Below the pieces are notes generated by a model. That model searched no databases, was not told where the DNA came from, and saw only the letters and a program-made list of their open reading frames with translations. From assembly GCF_000012485.1 (NCBI RefSeq), contig NC_007512.1, positions 1,241,001-1,305,000 of the forward strand: DNA of 64,000 nt, in the 5' to 3' direction. The stretch comes from Pelodictyon luteolum DSM 273. Lineage in GTDB: Bacteria; Bacteroidota; Chlorobiia; Chlorobiales; Chlorobiaceae. The stretch's first letter is position 1; each line of letters opens with the position of its first letter. Shown here piece after piece: positions 43,982 to 54,153 of the stretch. Position numbers and translations under genes: made by a program.

Positions 43982-44389
43982 TCAGGAGCCGGCGACCGAA
44001 GTCGAAAGCTCGAACACCGGAGGATCCTGGATATGCTTCTTCACCGCGCAGAGGTTCGCCGCATTGATGACCGCATCGCGGTACTTCTCCGGGAAATCGG
44101 CCGGAAGCTGGATATCAATGGCAATTTTCCCGATGCCGCGACCACTCTCTTTGGGGAAATGGGACTGCACGATACGGATGTTATCGGTCGGAATGTCGCG
44201 CTGCTGACAGAAGGAGTAGACGTATATGCCGGCACAGGTGCCGATGGAAGCAAGGAAGAGCGCGAACGGCTCTGGAGCCGATCCCTCGCCGCCGCCATTC
44301 GGGGACTGGTCGGTATGAATGGTGAAGCCTTTGAACTCGGCATTGACCTTCTTGCCGCCGCCGAACGAAATGATCATATCGTTGCCCAT
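43982..44389 (-). CDS. OsmC-family peroxide-reducing protein
   Basis: This 135-residue protein has the OsmC core: GEGSAPEPFALFLASIGTCAGIYVYSF with the first redox Cys, and NAANLCAVKKHIQ with the second. The family reduces organic hydroperoxides through the Cys pair. It lies 45 bp downstream of the SLAC1-like gene's start, on the same strand but upstream in transcription. Several OsmC groups exist and this one is closer to the short OsmC/YhfA type. Confidence 0.85.
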   Translation of the reverse strand: MGNDMIISFGGGKKVNAEFKGFTIHTDQSPNGGGEGSAPEPFALFLASIGTCAGIYVYSFCQQRDIPTDNIRIVQSHFPKESGRGIGKIAIDIQLPADFPEKYRDAVINAANLCAVKKHIQDPPVFELSTSVAGS

Positions 44390-44514
44390 GATGTAAGATA
44401 GAAATAAGGGTGTAAGGAGATGCTCTGAAACAGATCCCGGCCAAAAGGGGGGATGCCTATTATAAGCATATGCTCATGTAGAACCAAATGCAGAAATCCG
44501 CCCGGCCCGAAACC

Positions 44515-45276
44515 TCAACGCAGCATGAAATAAAGTCCGCCAGCCGTCCATACGGCTATTTCCGTCACCTCGCTGACCGCCCCGAGAACGTCTCCGGTGA
44601 CTCCACCAATTTTCTTACTGGAGAGCCAGCCGATGAAGAGGGTTGAGGCAAGAGACGCTCCTGTAACAATGACAACAGCCCCCGGGGTGCTTTTCAGGAC
44701 GAAGACGATGATCAAAAGGGCTGAGAGGGAGGAAACAACGGCATGCTTGCGGCCCGCCCCCACAACAAACCCCTCCGCCGTGCCCCCGCCGCTGCGGGCG
44801 TAAGGAAGCGCAACGGCAAGCGCCACCTGAGCCGTGCGCGCAAGCACCACGCCAGCAATAACCCAGTCGAAGGCACCGAACGAAAGAAGCTGTTCAAGGG
44901 CAACCCACTTGAAGAGCAGGAGAGAGCCAAGACCCAGAGCACCGAACGAGCCGACATTGGGATCTTTCATGATCCTGAGGGCCGAATCGCGGTCGCGCCC
45001 GCCCCAGAATCCGTCAAACATGTCTGCAAGGCCGTCGGCATGCATGCCACGGGTAACCACAAGGCCGGAGACAACCATCAGCGCAGCACCGAATCGGTCC
45101 CATCCCGCCAGGTATCCGATCCAGCCGGACCCGGCCACGAAGAGGCCGAGCAGCAGGCCGACAGCAGGAAACCAGTAGAGGGCAGAGCTGAACGACCGGG
45201 CCTCTCTGCCCGGAACCGGAAACACGGAGAGCGTCCTTAGTGCAGTAACAAGACCCGTCACAAGACCATTAAGCAT
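44515..45276 (-). CDS. cobS: Adenosylcobinamide-GDP ribazoletransferase (cobalamin synthase)
   Basis: This 253-residue membrane protein has the CobS pattern: LRTLSVFPVPG at the N-terminus, TRGMHADGLADMFDGFWGG (metal-binding acidic cluster), IMKDPNVGSFGALGLG and about six membrane segments. It joins adenosylcobinamide-GDP to alpha-ribazole (phosphate) in the last B12 step, at the inner membrane. It is the last gene of the cobalamin operon, 4 bp after cobT. Confidence 0.95.
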   Translation of the reverse strand: MLNGLVTGLVTALRTLSVFPVPGREARSFSSALYWFPAVGLLLGLFVAGSGWIGYLAGWDRFGAALMVVSGLVVTRGMHADGLADMFDGFWGGRDRDSALRIMKDPNVGSFGALGLGSLLLFKWVALEQLLSFGAFDWVIAGVVLARTAQVALAVALPYARSGGGTAEGFVVGAGRKHAVVSSLSALLIIVFVLKSTPGAVVIVTGASLASTLFIGWLSSKKIGGVTGDVLGAVSEVTEIAVWTAGGLYFMLR

Positions 45277-45280
45277 CCTC

Positions 45281-46393
45281 TTACTCCCCCTCTTTTCCGG
45301 CTACGCAGGCAGAGCTGAACGTTGCCATTTCGTTGTATATCCGTATTGCCCCCTCGATCACATGCATGGCAAGCGCACCGCCCGTTCCCTCGCCGAGTCG
45401 AAGGTCGAGATCGAGAATCGGTCGAACTCCCTGCGACTCCATCACCGTTCTATGGCCCTGCTCGTTGGAGAGATGGCTGAAGAACAGGTACCCGGACGAG
45501 GCCGGACAGAGCTTCATTGCAGCAACGGCTCCTGCCGTTGAGATGAAGCCGTCGACCACGACCGGAAGCCGGACTGAAGCGGCACCGAGGATGAAGCCTG
45601 CGATGCCGGCGATTTCAAACCCGCCGAGCGCAGCTAGCGTCCCTAGCGGTGTTCCACAATGTAGCTGATTGATCTCAATGGCGCGCCTGATCACCGTTTT
45701 TTTATGCTCCAGGCGCTGGTCGTCTATTCCGGTTCCCCTTCCGGCGATCGTCTCCGGCGCTATACCGAGAAGCACAGCATAGAGCGCGGTTGCCGGCGTC
45801 GTATTGGCAATGCCCATCTCCCCTGTTCCAAGCAGGTGGTAACCGGCCTCATGGGCGGAGAGGGCTATGCCGGCTCCCGCCATAAGGGCAATAAGGGTCT
45901 CGGCTTCCGTCATTGCAGGCCCTTCGGCAATGTTCCGGGTGCCGCGCCCGACCTTCCGCTGAACGAGGCCCTCAGTCTCAGGGAAATCATGGTTCACGCC
46001 CATGTCGACCACGTCGAGATCTGCTCCAGAATGGCTGGCGAGGACATTGATGGCCGCTCCGCCGGAGAGCATGTTGTAGACCATCTGGGGTGTCACCTCG
46101 GCCGGAAACGCCGAGACACCCTCTATAGCGACGCCGTGGTCGCCGGCGAAACAGCAGATCTTTTTCTTTGTGAGCACCGGCTTCAGGCATCCGGTAGCCC
46201 GGACGAACTGCAGGGCAATCTCCTCCAGACGGCCGAGGCTCCCACGGGGTTTGGTAAGGTCGTCGAGATGCGCCTGTGCGGCCTCCGTAAGAGTGCCGTC
46301 AACCGGCTGGACCGCATCGATGAGGGTCTGGAACTGTTTCTGCATGGAGGGTGTGTCAGAAAAAAGGTTGCGCAATGATGAGGGTTTGGTCAT
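45281..46393 (-). CDS. cobT: Nicotinate-nucleotide:DMB phosphoribosyltransferase
   Basis: This 370-residue protein has the CobT signatures [50 protein letters not shown] and the catalytic glutamate in [12 protein letters not shown]. It activates the lower ligand as alpha-ribazole phosphate. The ATG at 46393 overlaps the cobU stop by ATGA, favouring this start over the Met at residue 17. Confidence 0.95.
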   Translation of the reverse strand: MTKPSSLRNLFSDTPSMQKQFQTLIDAVQPVDGTLTEAAQAHLDDLTKPRGSLGRLEEIALQFVRATGCLKPVLTKKKICCFAGDHGVAIEGVSAFPAEVTPQMVYNMLSGGAAINVLASHSGADLDVVDMGVNHDFPETEGLVQRKVGRGTRNIAEGPAMTEAETLIALMAGAGIALSAHEAGYHLLGTGEMGIANTTPATALYAVLLGIAPETIAGRGTGIDDQRLEHKKTVIRRAIEINQLHCGTPLGTLAALGGFEIAGIAGFILGAASVRLPVVVDGFISTAGAVAAMKLCPASSGYLFFSHLSNEQGHRTVMESQGVRPILDLDLRLGEGTGGALAMHVIEGAIRIYNEMATFSSACVAGKEGE

Positions 46394-46920
46394 TTCAGTT
46401 TAAGCGGCAGCCCGCTGGCCAGGAGCCATGCTTCATCGCTCCGGGAGGCAACACGCTGATTGATGATGCCTGCCATGTCGCGGAACCTGCGGGCCATGGC
46501 GTTTTCGGGCACAATGCCCATGCCCGTTTCATTGGTGACGATGACCAGGGAACAGGGCGGCTGCAGGAGGACTTCAAGGAGGGCATCAATTTCCGCCGAG
46601 ATGGCCGGTTCATCGTCACCGAAACGGTGCATGAGATTCCCGGTCCATACCGTGAGGCAGTCAAGCAGCACCACATCGGTCTCCTCTGGGACATTTTTCA
46701 GTGCACGGGCTATCTGAACCGGCTCCTCAATGGTCTTGAACGCCGAACCGCGTTCCTCCCGGTGGCGGCCGATGCGCCTCTGCATCTCAATATCGAACGG
46801 TTCGGCCGTAGCAAGAAACACCCTCCGCCGATGCTGCATGGCAAGCCTCAAGGCAAAGGTGCTCTTGCCGCTCCGGGCTCCGCCCGTCACAAAGACAATC
46901 TTTGTCGGTTTATCCGTCAT
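46390..46920 (-). CDS. cobU: Adenosylcobinamide kinase/guanylyltransferase
   Basis: This 176-residue protein has the P-loop [17 protein letters not shown], the histidine of RIGRHREER that forms the GMP intermediate, LLDCLTVW and [21 protein letters not shown], the CobU/CobP pattern. It phosphorylates adenosylcobinamide and adds GMP. It overlaps both neighbours by 4 bp. Confidence 0.95.
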   Translation of the reverse strand: MTDKPTKIVFVTGGARSGKSTFALRLAMQHRRRVFLATAEPFDIEMQRRIGRHREERGSAFKTIEEPVQIARALKNVPEETDVVLLDCLTVWTGNLMHRFGDDEPAISAEIDALLEVLLQPPCSLVIVTNETGMGIVPENAMARRFRDMAGIINQRVASRSDEAWLLASGLPLKLK

Positions 46921-47723
46921 GCCCGCCTCCTCCTTGTGTCAAACAGGCTGCATGAATCAAGGAAGTCAGCCTCAGAAAAGATTTCCATGGTAAAGACCCG
47001 CTCAAGGTCGGGATGTGTTTTGAGTCTCTCCATCACCATGTCGAGAATCGTGGCATCAAGGTGGCGGAGCGAGACATGGTCGCGCCCTTCCAGCACCCCA
47101 TGCACATGCAGCACCCTCGCCCGGTGCAGGTAACGGTCGAAATACTCAGCGGCCGGGAACCCGCAGAGCATCATATGGCCGACGTCAAGCGTCACCGAGA
47201 GACCGAGGTCATCGACCACCGGCCAGATGTGTTCGTAGGGATAGTTGAGGGTTTCGACCGAAAACTCGCTGGCAGAAGCATCCGTGGAGGAGAGCAGGCG
47301 TGAGGCAGAAGCGCGGAACGCATCGGCGAAGCGCATGAGGGCTGACTGGTCAAAGGTGTTGACGTCAACACCCTTTCCCGCTTCAGCATGCACCACATAG
47401 GCCGAACGCGGCAGATCGGCCGTGAGTTCGACGATGCGCATGCACTTCGCTACCGAGCGCTCCCTCTCATCCCTGTCCCTGTGGCCAAGATAGGCGTCGA
47501 GCGGCAGATGGACCGAGTATGTGAGGTCATCTTCTGCGGCAAACTCAATAAGACGCCGCATATCGTCGGCCGTTGGCAGGTTCGAGAACTCGTCGGACTC
47601 GAAGAGGACGAGTTCTATGTCGTCCACCCGCTTTCTGAGATACTCCACATTAGGGATGATCGCATCCGGAATGATGTAGGAAGTGGTCCCGAAGCGGCAG
47701 GGGAATGCATGCTGTGATGCCAT
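46917..47723 (-). CDS. cbiR: CbiR-like cobamide-remodelling TIM-barrel protein
   Basis: The frame begins at 47783, but the ATG at 47723, 5 bp after the btuD stop, is the likely start (268 residues). The product has the AP-endonuclease/xylose-isomerase TIM barrel pattern: CRFGTTSYIIPD, LVLFESDE, YSVHLPLDAYLG, YVVHAEAGKG, SVETLNYPYEHIWPV, VTLDVGHMM and VLHVHGV, with His, Glu and Asp metal ligands. CbiR of Akkermansia, in this superfamily, hydrolyses the nucleotide loop of cobamides so that the lower ligand can be replaced. Location between btuD and cobU supports that role here. Confidence 0.75.
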   Translation of the reverse strand: MASQHAFPCRFGTTSYIIPDAIIPNVEYLRKRVDDIELVLFESDEFSNLPTADDMRRLIEFAAEDDLTYSVHLPLDAYLGHRDRDERERSVAKCMRIVELTADLPRSAYVVHAEAGKGVDVNTFDQSALMRFADAFRASASRLLSSTDASASEFSVETLNYPYEHIWPVVDDLGLSVTLDVGHMMLCGFPAAEYFDRYLHRARVLHVHGVLEGRDHVSLRHLDATILDMVMERLKTHPDLERVFTMEIFSEADFLDSCSLFDTRRRRA

Positions 47724-47728
47724 CGGTA

Positions 47729-48994
47729 TCAGGTTGGTTGCTGTTGCTGCAGTTTCATGATGAGCTCGTGCATCGTCTGCCACGACAGGGCGCCTCTTGC
47801 CGTCATATCGGCAGCGAGGCGGCTGGCGGCTTTATACTCCGTATAGTCCCGATCTTCAAGGCCCCGGGCGATGAACACCCGCAGGCCCTGGCGCAGTGCT
47901 TCGTCTGCGATCTGAAGGTTGACCAGGTTGCCTGAACCGAAAGGCACATGGGTGATGATCAGGGCATCGGCTTCGGCCACCATCCCGCGGGCTTTATCTG
48001 CCGCCTCCTGCCCGACCGCTGAAAAAGGCTGTTCAAGCACTGCGGGGATGGAAAGCGCCCGGGCCGCTTCGGCATCGGAATCAAGCTGGTTGAGCACACC
48101 CGTCGTAACGCCGAACCCCTCGAGAACCAGGCGACGGTAGAGCTCGATGCCGCTGCCCCCGCCGGCGACCACATGGGTACGGATTGCAGGGCTGCCGCTC
48201 ATCTTTCGCCCTTCAAGGTTCCCCGTCACCTGGAGTGAACCCGTAAAGGGGTCCGGACGGACCTGGAGTTCGCAGTCATACACCCGGCCGAGCAGGTCTG
48301 GGCGAAGGACTTCGTGCGGCGCCCCGTCGGCGGCAAGCCGGCCCTCATACATGAGGAGCAGGCGGTCGGAGACGGAGGCTGAAAGCGTGAGGTCATGGCT
48401 GACGAGCACGATCGTCAGCTGCTGTTCGCGATTCAGGTTGAGCAGGATCTGCAGCACCTCGTTGCGGTGATTGATGTCGAGATGGGAGATCGACTCGTCG
48501 AGCATGATGATGCGCGGCTCCTGCGCCAGCACCATGGCAAGCGCAACGCGCTGCTGCTCGCCGCCGCTGAGTTCCCCGAAATACCGGTTGCGGAGATCGA
48601 GAACGTCCGTGTAGATCATGGCGCGCTCGACAAGGTCGTGGTCATGGGGGGAGAGGCGGCCGAGCAGCCCCATAGACCCGACACGGCCGTTCATCACGAT
48701 TTCAGCGACGCTGAACGCCATCGGAGCATCAAGCTTCTGCGGCACCACCCCGAGCAGCGATGCGCGCAAAGAGGGCCGGAGAGTACAGACATCCTGTCCG
48801 AATAACTCGACCGACCCGGCAACAGGCTTTACAAGGGCCGCAGCAGTCTTCAGAAGGGTGCTTTTGCCGCTACCGTTGGGGCCGATGAGGGAGACGAACT
48901 CCCCTTCCCTGACAGCAAAACTCACCCCGTCGAGCACACGGCGGTGGCTGTAGCCGGCAGTTACGTCCCTGAATGTCAGTGCTTCGCCTGCCAT
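47729..48994 (-). CDS. btuD: Cobalamin ABC transporter ATPase with extra C-terminal domain
   Basis: This 421-residue protein has an ABC ATPase in residues about 1-255: Walker [15 protein letters not shown], signature [14 protein letters not shown], Walker B RIIMLDESISHLD and the H-loop LVSHD. A second domain follows (about 270-415), with VVAGGGSGIELYRRLVLEGFGVTTGVLNQLDSDAEAAR and VAEADALIITHVPFGSGNL, a Rossmann-like fold of unknown function. Normal BtuD is about 250 residues. It pairs with btuC, which starts just upstream in transcription. Confidence 0.85.
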   Translation of the reverse strand: MAGEALTFRDVTAGYSHRRVLDGVSFAVREGEFVSLIGPNGSGKSTLLKTAAALVKPVAGSVELFGQDVCTLRPSLRASLLGVVPQKLDAPMAFSVAEIVMNGRVGSMGLLGRLSPHDHDLVERAMIYTDVLDLRNRYFGELSGGEQQRVALAMVLAQEPRIIMLDESISHLDINHRNEVLQILLNLNREQQLTIVLVSHDLTLSASVSDRLLLMYEGRLAADGAPHEVLRPDLLGRVYDCELQVRPDPFTGSLQVTGNLEGRKMSGSPAIRTHVVAGGGSGIELYRRLVLEGFGVTTGVLNQLDSDAEAARALSIPAVLEQPFSAVGQEAADKARGMVAEADALIITHVPFGSGNLVNLQIADEALRQGLRVFIARGLEDRDYTEYKAASRLAADMTARGALSWQTMHELIMKLQQQQPT

Positions 48995-48995
48995 C

Positions 48996-49964
48996 TCAGC
49001 TGATCCAGGCCTGTTTCATCCGCTTCTGGAGGATAATGAGGAAAAATGGGCCTCCGGCAAGCGCAGTGACGACCCCGACAGGTATTTCGACAGGAGCGAT
49101 GAGGGTACGGGCGAGAGCATCGCACATGACGAGAAATACCCCGCCACCCAATGCTGAGAGCGGAATCAGCTTCCGGTGGTCGGGTCCGAACGAGGCCCGG
49201 ACCACATGCGGCACGATGAGCCCGACAAACCCTATCATGCCTGACAGAGAAACTGCGGTGGCTGCAAGCAGGGTTGCAAGCAGCAGGCCGAGAACGATGA
49301 TGAGCCGTGCATTGATACCCTGGTAGTGCGCCATGTCGCGACCGAGCACGAGGGCATTCAGCGGCCGCGACAGCACCCAGGAGCCGATGAGGCCGATCGA
49401 GACCAGAAGGGACGCAGCGAGCTGCTGTGAAGATGAAGCGGGTTGAAGACTTCCGAGCATCCACCAGATGACATTGTGCAGTCCTTCCACGCTTGCACTC
49501 GAAACCAGAAACATGATGATGCTCGAGCATATGGCGCTGACGATTACTCCCGCAAGAATCAGGCTGTAGACCGATGGCTGGCCGCCTGTGCCCTGGCTGG
49601 CGATTGCGTAGACGAGGATGAGGGTCAAGACGGCGGACACAAAAGCGATGACCGGAAGGCTGAAGGGAAGAGCAAGAGAGGCCCCGGCCAGGATGCTGAT
49701 TGTGGCGCCGAGCCCCGCCCCGCCGCTCACGCCGAGTACGTAAGGCTCTGCCAGAGGGTTGCGGAGCAGTGCCTGAAAGACCACGCCGGAAGCCGAGAGA
49801 GCGGCACCGGTCATGAGCCCCATCAGGAGTCGGCTGAAGCGAAGCGACAGGATGGCATTGCCTGAAGGGGTCTGGAGGTCGGGAATGCCGATGCCGGAAG
49901 GCCCCAGGAGGAGCGAGAGCACGAGAAGGAGAGGAACGGCAGCAAGAAAGGCCACCACCCGCAA
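48996..49964 (-). CDS. btuC: FecCD/BtuC-family permease
   Basis: This 322-residue frame starts at a TTG (49964); a GTG two codons later is equally possible, and neither has a clear ribosome site. It has about nine to ten membrane helices and family motifs RLLMGLMTGAALSASGVVFQALLRNPLAEPYVLGVSGGAGLG, in three parts, and FVGLIVPHVVRASFGPDHRKLIPLSALGG. The position between cobO and btuD indicates vitamin B12 (or cobinamide) import. The binding protein is not next to it; a BtuF-type gene lies at 63066. Confidence 0.9.
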   Translation of the reverse strand: MRVVAFLAAVPLLLVLSLLLGPSGIGIPDLQTPSGNAILSLRFSRLLMGLMTGAALSASGVVFQALLRNPLAEPYVLGVSGGAGLGATISILAGASLALPFSLPVIAFVSAVLTLILVYAIASQGTGGQPSVYSLILAGVIVSAICSSIIMFLVSSASVEGLHNVIWWMLGSLQPASSSQQLAASLLVSIGLIGSWVLSRPLNALVLGRDMAHYQGINARLIIVLGLLLATLLAATAVSLSGMIGFVGLIVPHVVRASFGPDHRKLIPLSALGGGVFLVMCDALARTLIAPVEIPVGVVTALAGGPFFLIILQKRMKQAWIS

Positions 49965-50040
49965 CCGCCGGGGCTTCCGGGCCGTGAACCGGTTATCGGC
50001 ACAGACCGCCTTTTCAGGGTTTCTATAGATGGAAGGATAC

Positions 50041-50583
50041 TTAATCTTCCACTCCTTTCTGGGCAGGGATGCCCGCTTCGTAGCCGTGCTTCAACATGGT
50101 CATTTCGGTAGCGGTATCGGCCAGGTCCAGCAGCTCCTGAGGCGCATTGCGGCCGGTCAGGACGACGATCTTCCCGTCAGCGGCACCTTTGATGCCGGAT
50201 ATGAGGGGTGCAGACTCGATAAGCCCTCTGGAGAGCGCGAAACAGACCTCGTCGAGCAGGACGAAATCGCAGTCGGGGTCGAGAAGGGCGGCAAGTGCGG
50301 CCGACAGCCCTTCGGCCGCGGCCTCCCTGTGGTCTGCCATCTGGGGGCTGTCAGGGTCACGCGGAAGGAATCCCCTGCCATGCTGCGACCACTCCACCAG
50401 CGGTAAAGCGCTGAAAAACTTCTGTTCGCCGACCTCGCCGTCGGATTTCACGAACTGAATCACCCGTGCACGCATGCCGTGGCCGAGCGCACGGGCCAGC
50501 ATGCCGAATGCCGCAGTGCTTTTGCCTTTGCCGTTGCCGGTAAAGAGAAGGATACGCCTTGCATTTCTCTCAGCCTCACCCAT
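50041..50583 (-). CDS. cobO: Cob(I)yrinic acid a,c-diamide adenosyltransferase
   Basis: This 180-residue CobA/CobO/BtuR protein has the P-loop LLFTGNGKGKSTAAFGMLARALGHG, IQFVKSD, FVLLDEVCFAL and VVLTGRNAP. It adds the upper adenosyl ligand to reduced corrinoids. It lies 76 bp before btuC in transcription and 32 bp after cbiB. Confidence 0.95.
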   Translation of the reverse strand: MGEAERNARRILLFTGNGKGKSTAAFGMLARALGHGMRARVIQFVKSDGEVGEQKFFSALPLVEWSQHGRGFLPRDPDSPQMADHREAAAEGLSAALAALLDPDCDFVLLDEVCFALSRGLIESAPLISGIKGAADGKIVVLTGRNAPQELLDLADTATEMTMLKHGYEAGIPAQKGVED

Positions 50584-50615
50584 CGCAGTGTTCCGTTGTT
50601 ATGAGTTAATGTTGG

Positions 50616-51578
50616 TCATTGTAAAAGAAAGTGGCCGATGGCTGCCGACAGCAGAACCCCGCCCCCGAGAAAAAAGAATGCCGTCAGCCGCATGAGCCCT
50701 ATGGCACCCCGAAGCGTCCGGGCATTGCAGCGCTCAGCGCGTACGCCAAGGACCGGCGCCATATCCGGCACCCCGCCATAGCTGCGTTCTCCACCGAACA
50801 TCACCCCCAGCGCACCGGCAAAGGCGGATTCCGGATATCCTGCGTTGGGGCTCTCATGAAGAGCTGCACCCTCCCGGACAGCCCTGAATATATCAAAAAC
50901 CCGCAGTTTCGCGACTGCAGCCGCAAGCGCTATGGCAAAGACGGTCAGCCGTGCAGGGATAAAGTTGACGAGATCATCGAACCGGGCCGATGCCCATCCG
51001 AACTCCATATAGCGCTCATTGCGGTACCCGAAGGTTGAATCAAGCGTACTTGCCGCCTTGTATGCAACTACGCCGAGAGGCCCAAGAAGGAGCGCGTAAA
51101 AGATCGGGGCAGTCACTCCGTCAACAGTATTCTCTGCCACGCTTTCGGTGGCGGCAAGGGCAATGGCGTCTTCATCCATCACCTCCGTATCGCGACCGAC
51201 CATCCATGAGACCCGCTGCCGGGCTTCTTTGAGTCTTCCTGCCGCAAGCGGACTGAGCACGGCAAGGGCGTGGTCGGCAAGGTCACGCGTGGCGAAACAG
51301 CTGTACATAATAAGCACCGAGACGACATCGGCAAAAAGCGGGTGCAGTGCCGCCGCGCCCCTGATGACGGCCCAGGCCGCACCGGAGGAGATTGCAATGA
51401 CTGATGCCGCGGCAAGGATGCCCTGAAAGCGAAGCGGAAGCGCGGTGCGGCGGAGCCGTGCTTCAAGAGCGGCAGCAAGGCTCCCCATCGCACGGACCGG
51501 ATGCGGCAGCCACCTGGGGTCGCCGAATGCAAGGTCAAGCAGGAACGCCGCCAGAACAAGCCACACCGACTCCATCAT
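50616..51578 (-). CDS. cbiB: Adenosylcobinamide-phosphate synthase
   Basis: This 320-residue membrane protein has the CbiB/CobD pattern: LLDLAFGDPRWLPHPVRAMG, SWMVGRDTEVMDEDAIALAATESVAENTVDGVTAPIFYALLLG in parts, and YRNERYMEFGWASARFDDLVNFIPAR. It attaches the aminopropanol arm to adenosylcobyric acid. It overlaps the cobD gene by ATGA. Confidence 0.95.
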   Translation of the reverse strand: MMESVWLVLAAFLLDLAFGDPRWLPHPVRAMGSLAAALEARLRRTALPLRFQGILAAASVIAISSGAAWAVIRGAAALHPLFADVVSVLIMYSCFATRDLADHALAVLSPLAAGRLKEARQRVSWMVGRDTEVMDEDAIALAATESVAENTVDGVTAPIFYALLLGPLGVVAYKAASTLDSTFGYRNERYMEFGWASARFDDLVNFIPARLTVFAIALAAAVAKLRVFDIFRAVREGAALHESPNAGYPESAFAGALGVMFGGERSYGGVPDMAPVLGVRAERCNARTLRGAIGLMRLTAFFFLGGGVLLSAAIGHFLLQ

Positions 51579-52621
51579 GGCATCACCTCACGAAAGAGAG
51601 CGATGAGGCGGGTGTTTTCATCGGGTGTCCTTACGGCAAACCGGAACCACTCCCCTTCCAGTCCGCGGAAGTTTCTTGCATCGCGCAGATGGATCCCCTT
51701 CCTGGTAAACTGAGGGAGCAGAACATCAAGAGAGCGGGTCGAGCGGGCGAGGAAGAAATTCGCACTGCCGCCATAGAGCGTGAGACCCTCGATTGAGGAG
51801 CACTCCCGCTGTATCCTTTCACGTTCTGCAGCGAGCATCTTGCGGAGCGACTCCTCCCACGTGCCGCATCCGGCCAGCCTCCCGGCCACCTGCTCGGCCA
51901 CAGCGTTCACCGTCCACGGCTCCTTGTGGAAGAGCAATCGTTCAATGACATCGGGATGGGCGACAACCGCACCGAGGCGAAGCCCCGGAAGGGCATAGAA
52001 CTTCGTCAGGGAGTGCACCACGACCACGTTCTTCATGGCCATGACCTCCCGCATCAGCGAATTCCGGGGAAATGCCGCGGTATACTGGATGAACGCCTCA
52101 TCGACAATAAACCACTTTTCAGGGAACCGGCTTGCGAGTCCCGGCAGCATCCCGGGCGGAAGTTCAGTTCCTGTCGGGTTGTTGGGGTTGGCGAGGAACA
52201 GGGCGTCAACACCGTCCATTGCAGAAACCAGCCGCTCGAACGATGGCATCGCAAAACCGTCCGCCTCGCTGAGTTCCATCCATACGACTTCCGCACCCGC
52301 AATGCGGCATGCCCGCTCATACTCGTAGAATGAGGGTGCAGGGATAAGCACCCGCCGGAGACCGTGGGCCCGCGGCAGGAGGTAGATGCCCTCAGCGGCC
52401 CCGTTCAGAGGAAGCACCGAATTGGGATCAAGTTTGAACCGGTCCACATAGAACGAACGGATCCCTGCCCCGTCGATGGAGGGGTATCTCATCAACTCAG
52501 AAGGCTCGACGACGACCGGGCCGATCGGCGGAAGAACCGGACTGATGTTGATGCTGAAGTCCAGCATGGCGCCCGATGAAGCCGGAGAACCCCCGTGCGT
52601 ATGGTCATAGAGACTGCTCAC
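51575..52621 (-). CDS. cobD: L-threonine-O-3-phosphate decarboxylase-like PLP enzyme
   Basis: This 348-residue fold-type-I PLP enzyme has HGG near the N-terminus (HTHGGSPAS), [42 protein letters not shown] and the PLP lysine in [15 protein letters not shown]. This is the CobD/CobC pattern, related to histidinol-phosphate aminotransferase. It makes aminopropanol phosphate from threonine phosphate. Gene naming varies; the Salmonella name is used. Confidence 0.9.
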   Translation of the reverse strand: MSSLYDHTHGGSPASSGAMLDFSINISPVLPPIGPVVVEPSELMRYPSIDGAGIRSFYVDRFKLDPNSVLPLNGAAEGIYLLPRAHGLRRVLIPAPSFYEYERACRIAGAEVVWMELSEADGFAMPSFERLVSAMDGVDALFLANPNNPTGTELPPGMLPGLASRFPEKWFIVDEAFIQYTAAFPRNSLMREVMAMKNVVVVHSLTKFYALPGLRLGAVVAHPDVIERLLFHKEPWTVNAVAEQVAGRLAGCGTWEESLRKMLAAERERIQRECSSIEGLTLYGGSANFFLARSTRSLDVLLPQFTRKGIHLRDARNFRGLEGEWFRFAVRTPDENTRLIALFREVMP

Positions 52622-54153
52622 ACGCGCTCCTTTGGCGACAGCCTGCCGGCAAGGGCAAAAAGCCTGTCAAGATCAAGATTGTCTGAAAAGTGCCGGGCAA
52701 GCATGTCATAGCTGCGGTCCGACTCAAGCCGGCGGCTGATCTCCTCCCGAGGAGGCGTGTAGCTGGAATCAGCCTCCTCCAGGAAATGGTGGCGAAGGGA
52801 GGGTTCATCGAAAATACCGTGGAAATAGGTGCCCATAACCCGTCCGTCTTCGCTCACCACCCCGTCGGTATCCTCGCTCGGCAAACCGTTTCGCTCGGTA
52901 ACCTGCAGGAACGGGCGGCATGAACCCTCGACAGCCGTACGGCCCATATGGATTTCATACCCTGAAGCTGCCACATCGGCACCATGCAGTCTGCCTCGGG
53001 AATTTGAAAGATATTTCTCCTTATCCAGCACGGTGCTGACTTCCAGAACGCCAAGCGCCTCGCTCGTGCCGGGCTCTCCTTCAAGCCCGTGCGGATCGGC
53101 AATGCTCCGACCGAGCATCTGGAACCCGCCGCAGATACCGAGAATCATGCCTCCCGAACGGCGGAATGCACTGATCTCTTCCTCCCATCCCATGCTCCGG
53201 AGCCACTCAAGATCCCCTCGTACGTTTTTTGATCCCGGTAGGACCAGCATCCTGTACCCCTCAAGCGAACGGGGGCGGTGCAGATAGTGAAGATCGACCG
53301 ACGGATCCTCTTCGAGCGGAGAGAGGTCTGTAAAGTTGGAGATATGGGGGAAATAGATTGCCGCCACGCCTACCCTGCCCTCAGCAGGTCCTCCTCCTGG
53401 ATCCACCTTCGCCTGAAGCGGAACGGCATCTTCGGCATCGATCGTAAACCCCCTGAAATACGGAATGACGCCGAGCACCGGCACACCACTCATCGCTTCG
53501 AGCATCTCCACGCCCTCCCGGAACAGGTCGATGTCGCCCCGGAAACGGTTGATGATGACCCCTTTGACGAGCGCGCGGTCTTCGGGAGGGATGATGGAAA
53601 GGGTGCCCACAACCTGGGCAAATACGCCCCCGCGGTCGATGTCGGCAACAAGAATCACCGAAGCTCCCGCTTCACGGGCCGTACGGAAGTTCACGAAGTC
53701 GCGCTTATAGAGGTTCATCTCTGCGCAGGACCCCGCGCCTTCAATAACCAGCAGTTCATGCTTTGCCATCAGCCGGTGCAGGCTCTCGAATGCCGCAGCC
53801 GCCCACTTCGAGGTATCTTTGAAATACCCCTTCGCACTCTCGGTCGAGGATACCTTTCCCTGCAGCACGACCTGCGCGCCGGTATCGGTGTTGGGTTTCA
53901 GGAGGACGGGGTTCATGTCGGCAGTCGGCGCAACCCGGGCCGCCTCGGCCTGCACGACCTGAGCACGGCCGATCTCCATACCATCCGGCGTAACTCCGGA
54001 GTTGTTCGACATGTTCTGCGCCTTGTAGGGCGCGACATCAATGCCCGCATCACGGAATATCCTGCAGAGCGCCGTGGCTACGATGCTCTTGCCGACGTCG
54101 GAAGCGGTGCCGAGAACGGCGATGGAATGTGCTGTTTCATTCTGTACTACCAT
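52618..54153 (-). CDS. cobQ: Cobyric acid synthase
   Basis: This 511-residue protein has the ATP-binding half ([38 protein letters not shown]) and the glutamine amidotransferase half with the catalytic Cys in [21 protein letters not shown] and the His in GTYFHGIFD. It amidates cobyrinic acid a,c-diamide at four positions. It overlaps bluB by 7 bp. Confidence 0.95.
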   Translation of the reverse strand: MVVQNETAHSIAVLGTASDVGKSIVATALCRIFRDAGIDVAPYKAQNMSNNSGVTPDGMEIGRAQVVQAEAARVAPTADMNPVLLKPNTDTGAQVVLQGKVSSTESAKGYFKDTSKWAAAAFESLHRLMAKHELLVIEGAGSCAEMNLYKRDFVNFRTAREAGASVILVADIDRGGVFAQVVGTLSIIPPEDRALVKGVIINRFRGDIDLFREGVEMLEAMSGVPVLGVIPYFRGFTIDAEDAVPLQAKVDPGGGPAEGRVGVAAIYFPHISNFTDLSPLEEDPSVDLHYLHRPRSLEGYRMLVLPGSKNVRGDLEWLRSMGWEEEISAFRRSGGMILGICGGFQMLGRSIADPHGLEGEPGTSEALGVLEVSTVLDKEKYLSNSRGRLHGADVAASGYEIHMGRTAVEGSCRPFLQVTERNGLPSEDTDGVVSEDGRVMGTYFHGIFDEPSLRHHFLEEADSSYTPPREEISRRLESDRSYDMLARHFSDNLDLDRLFALAGRLSPKERV

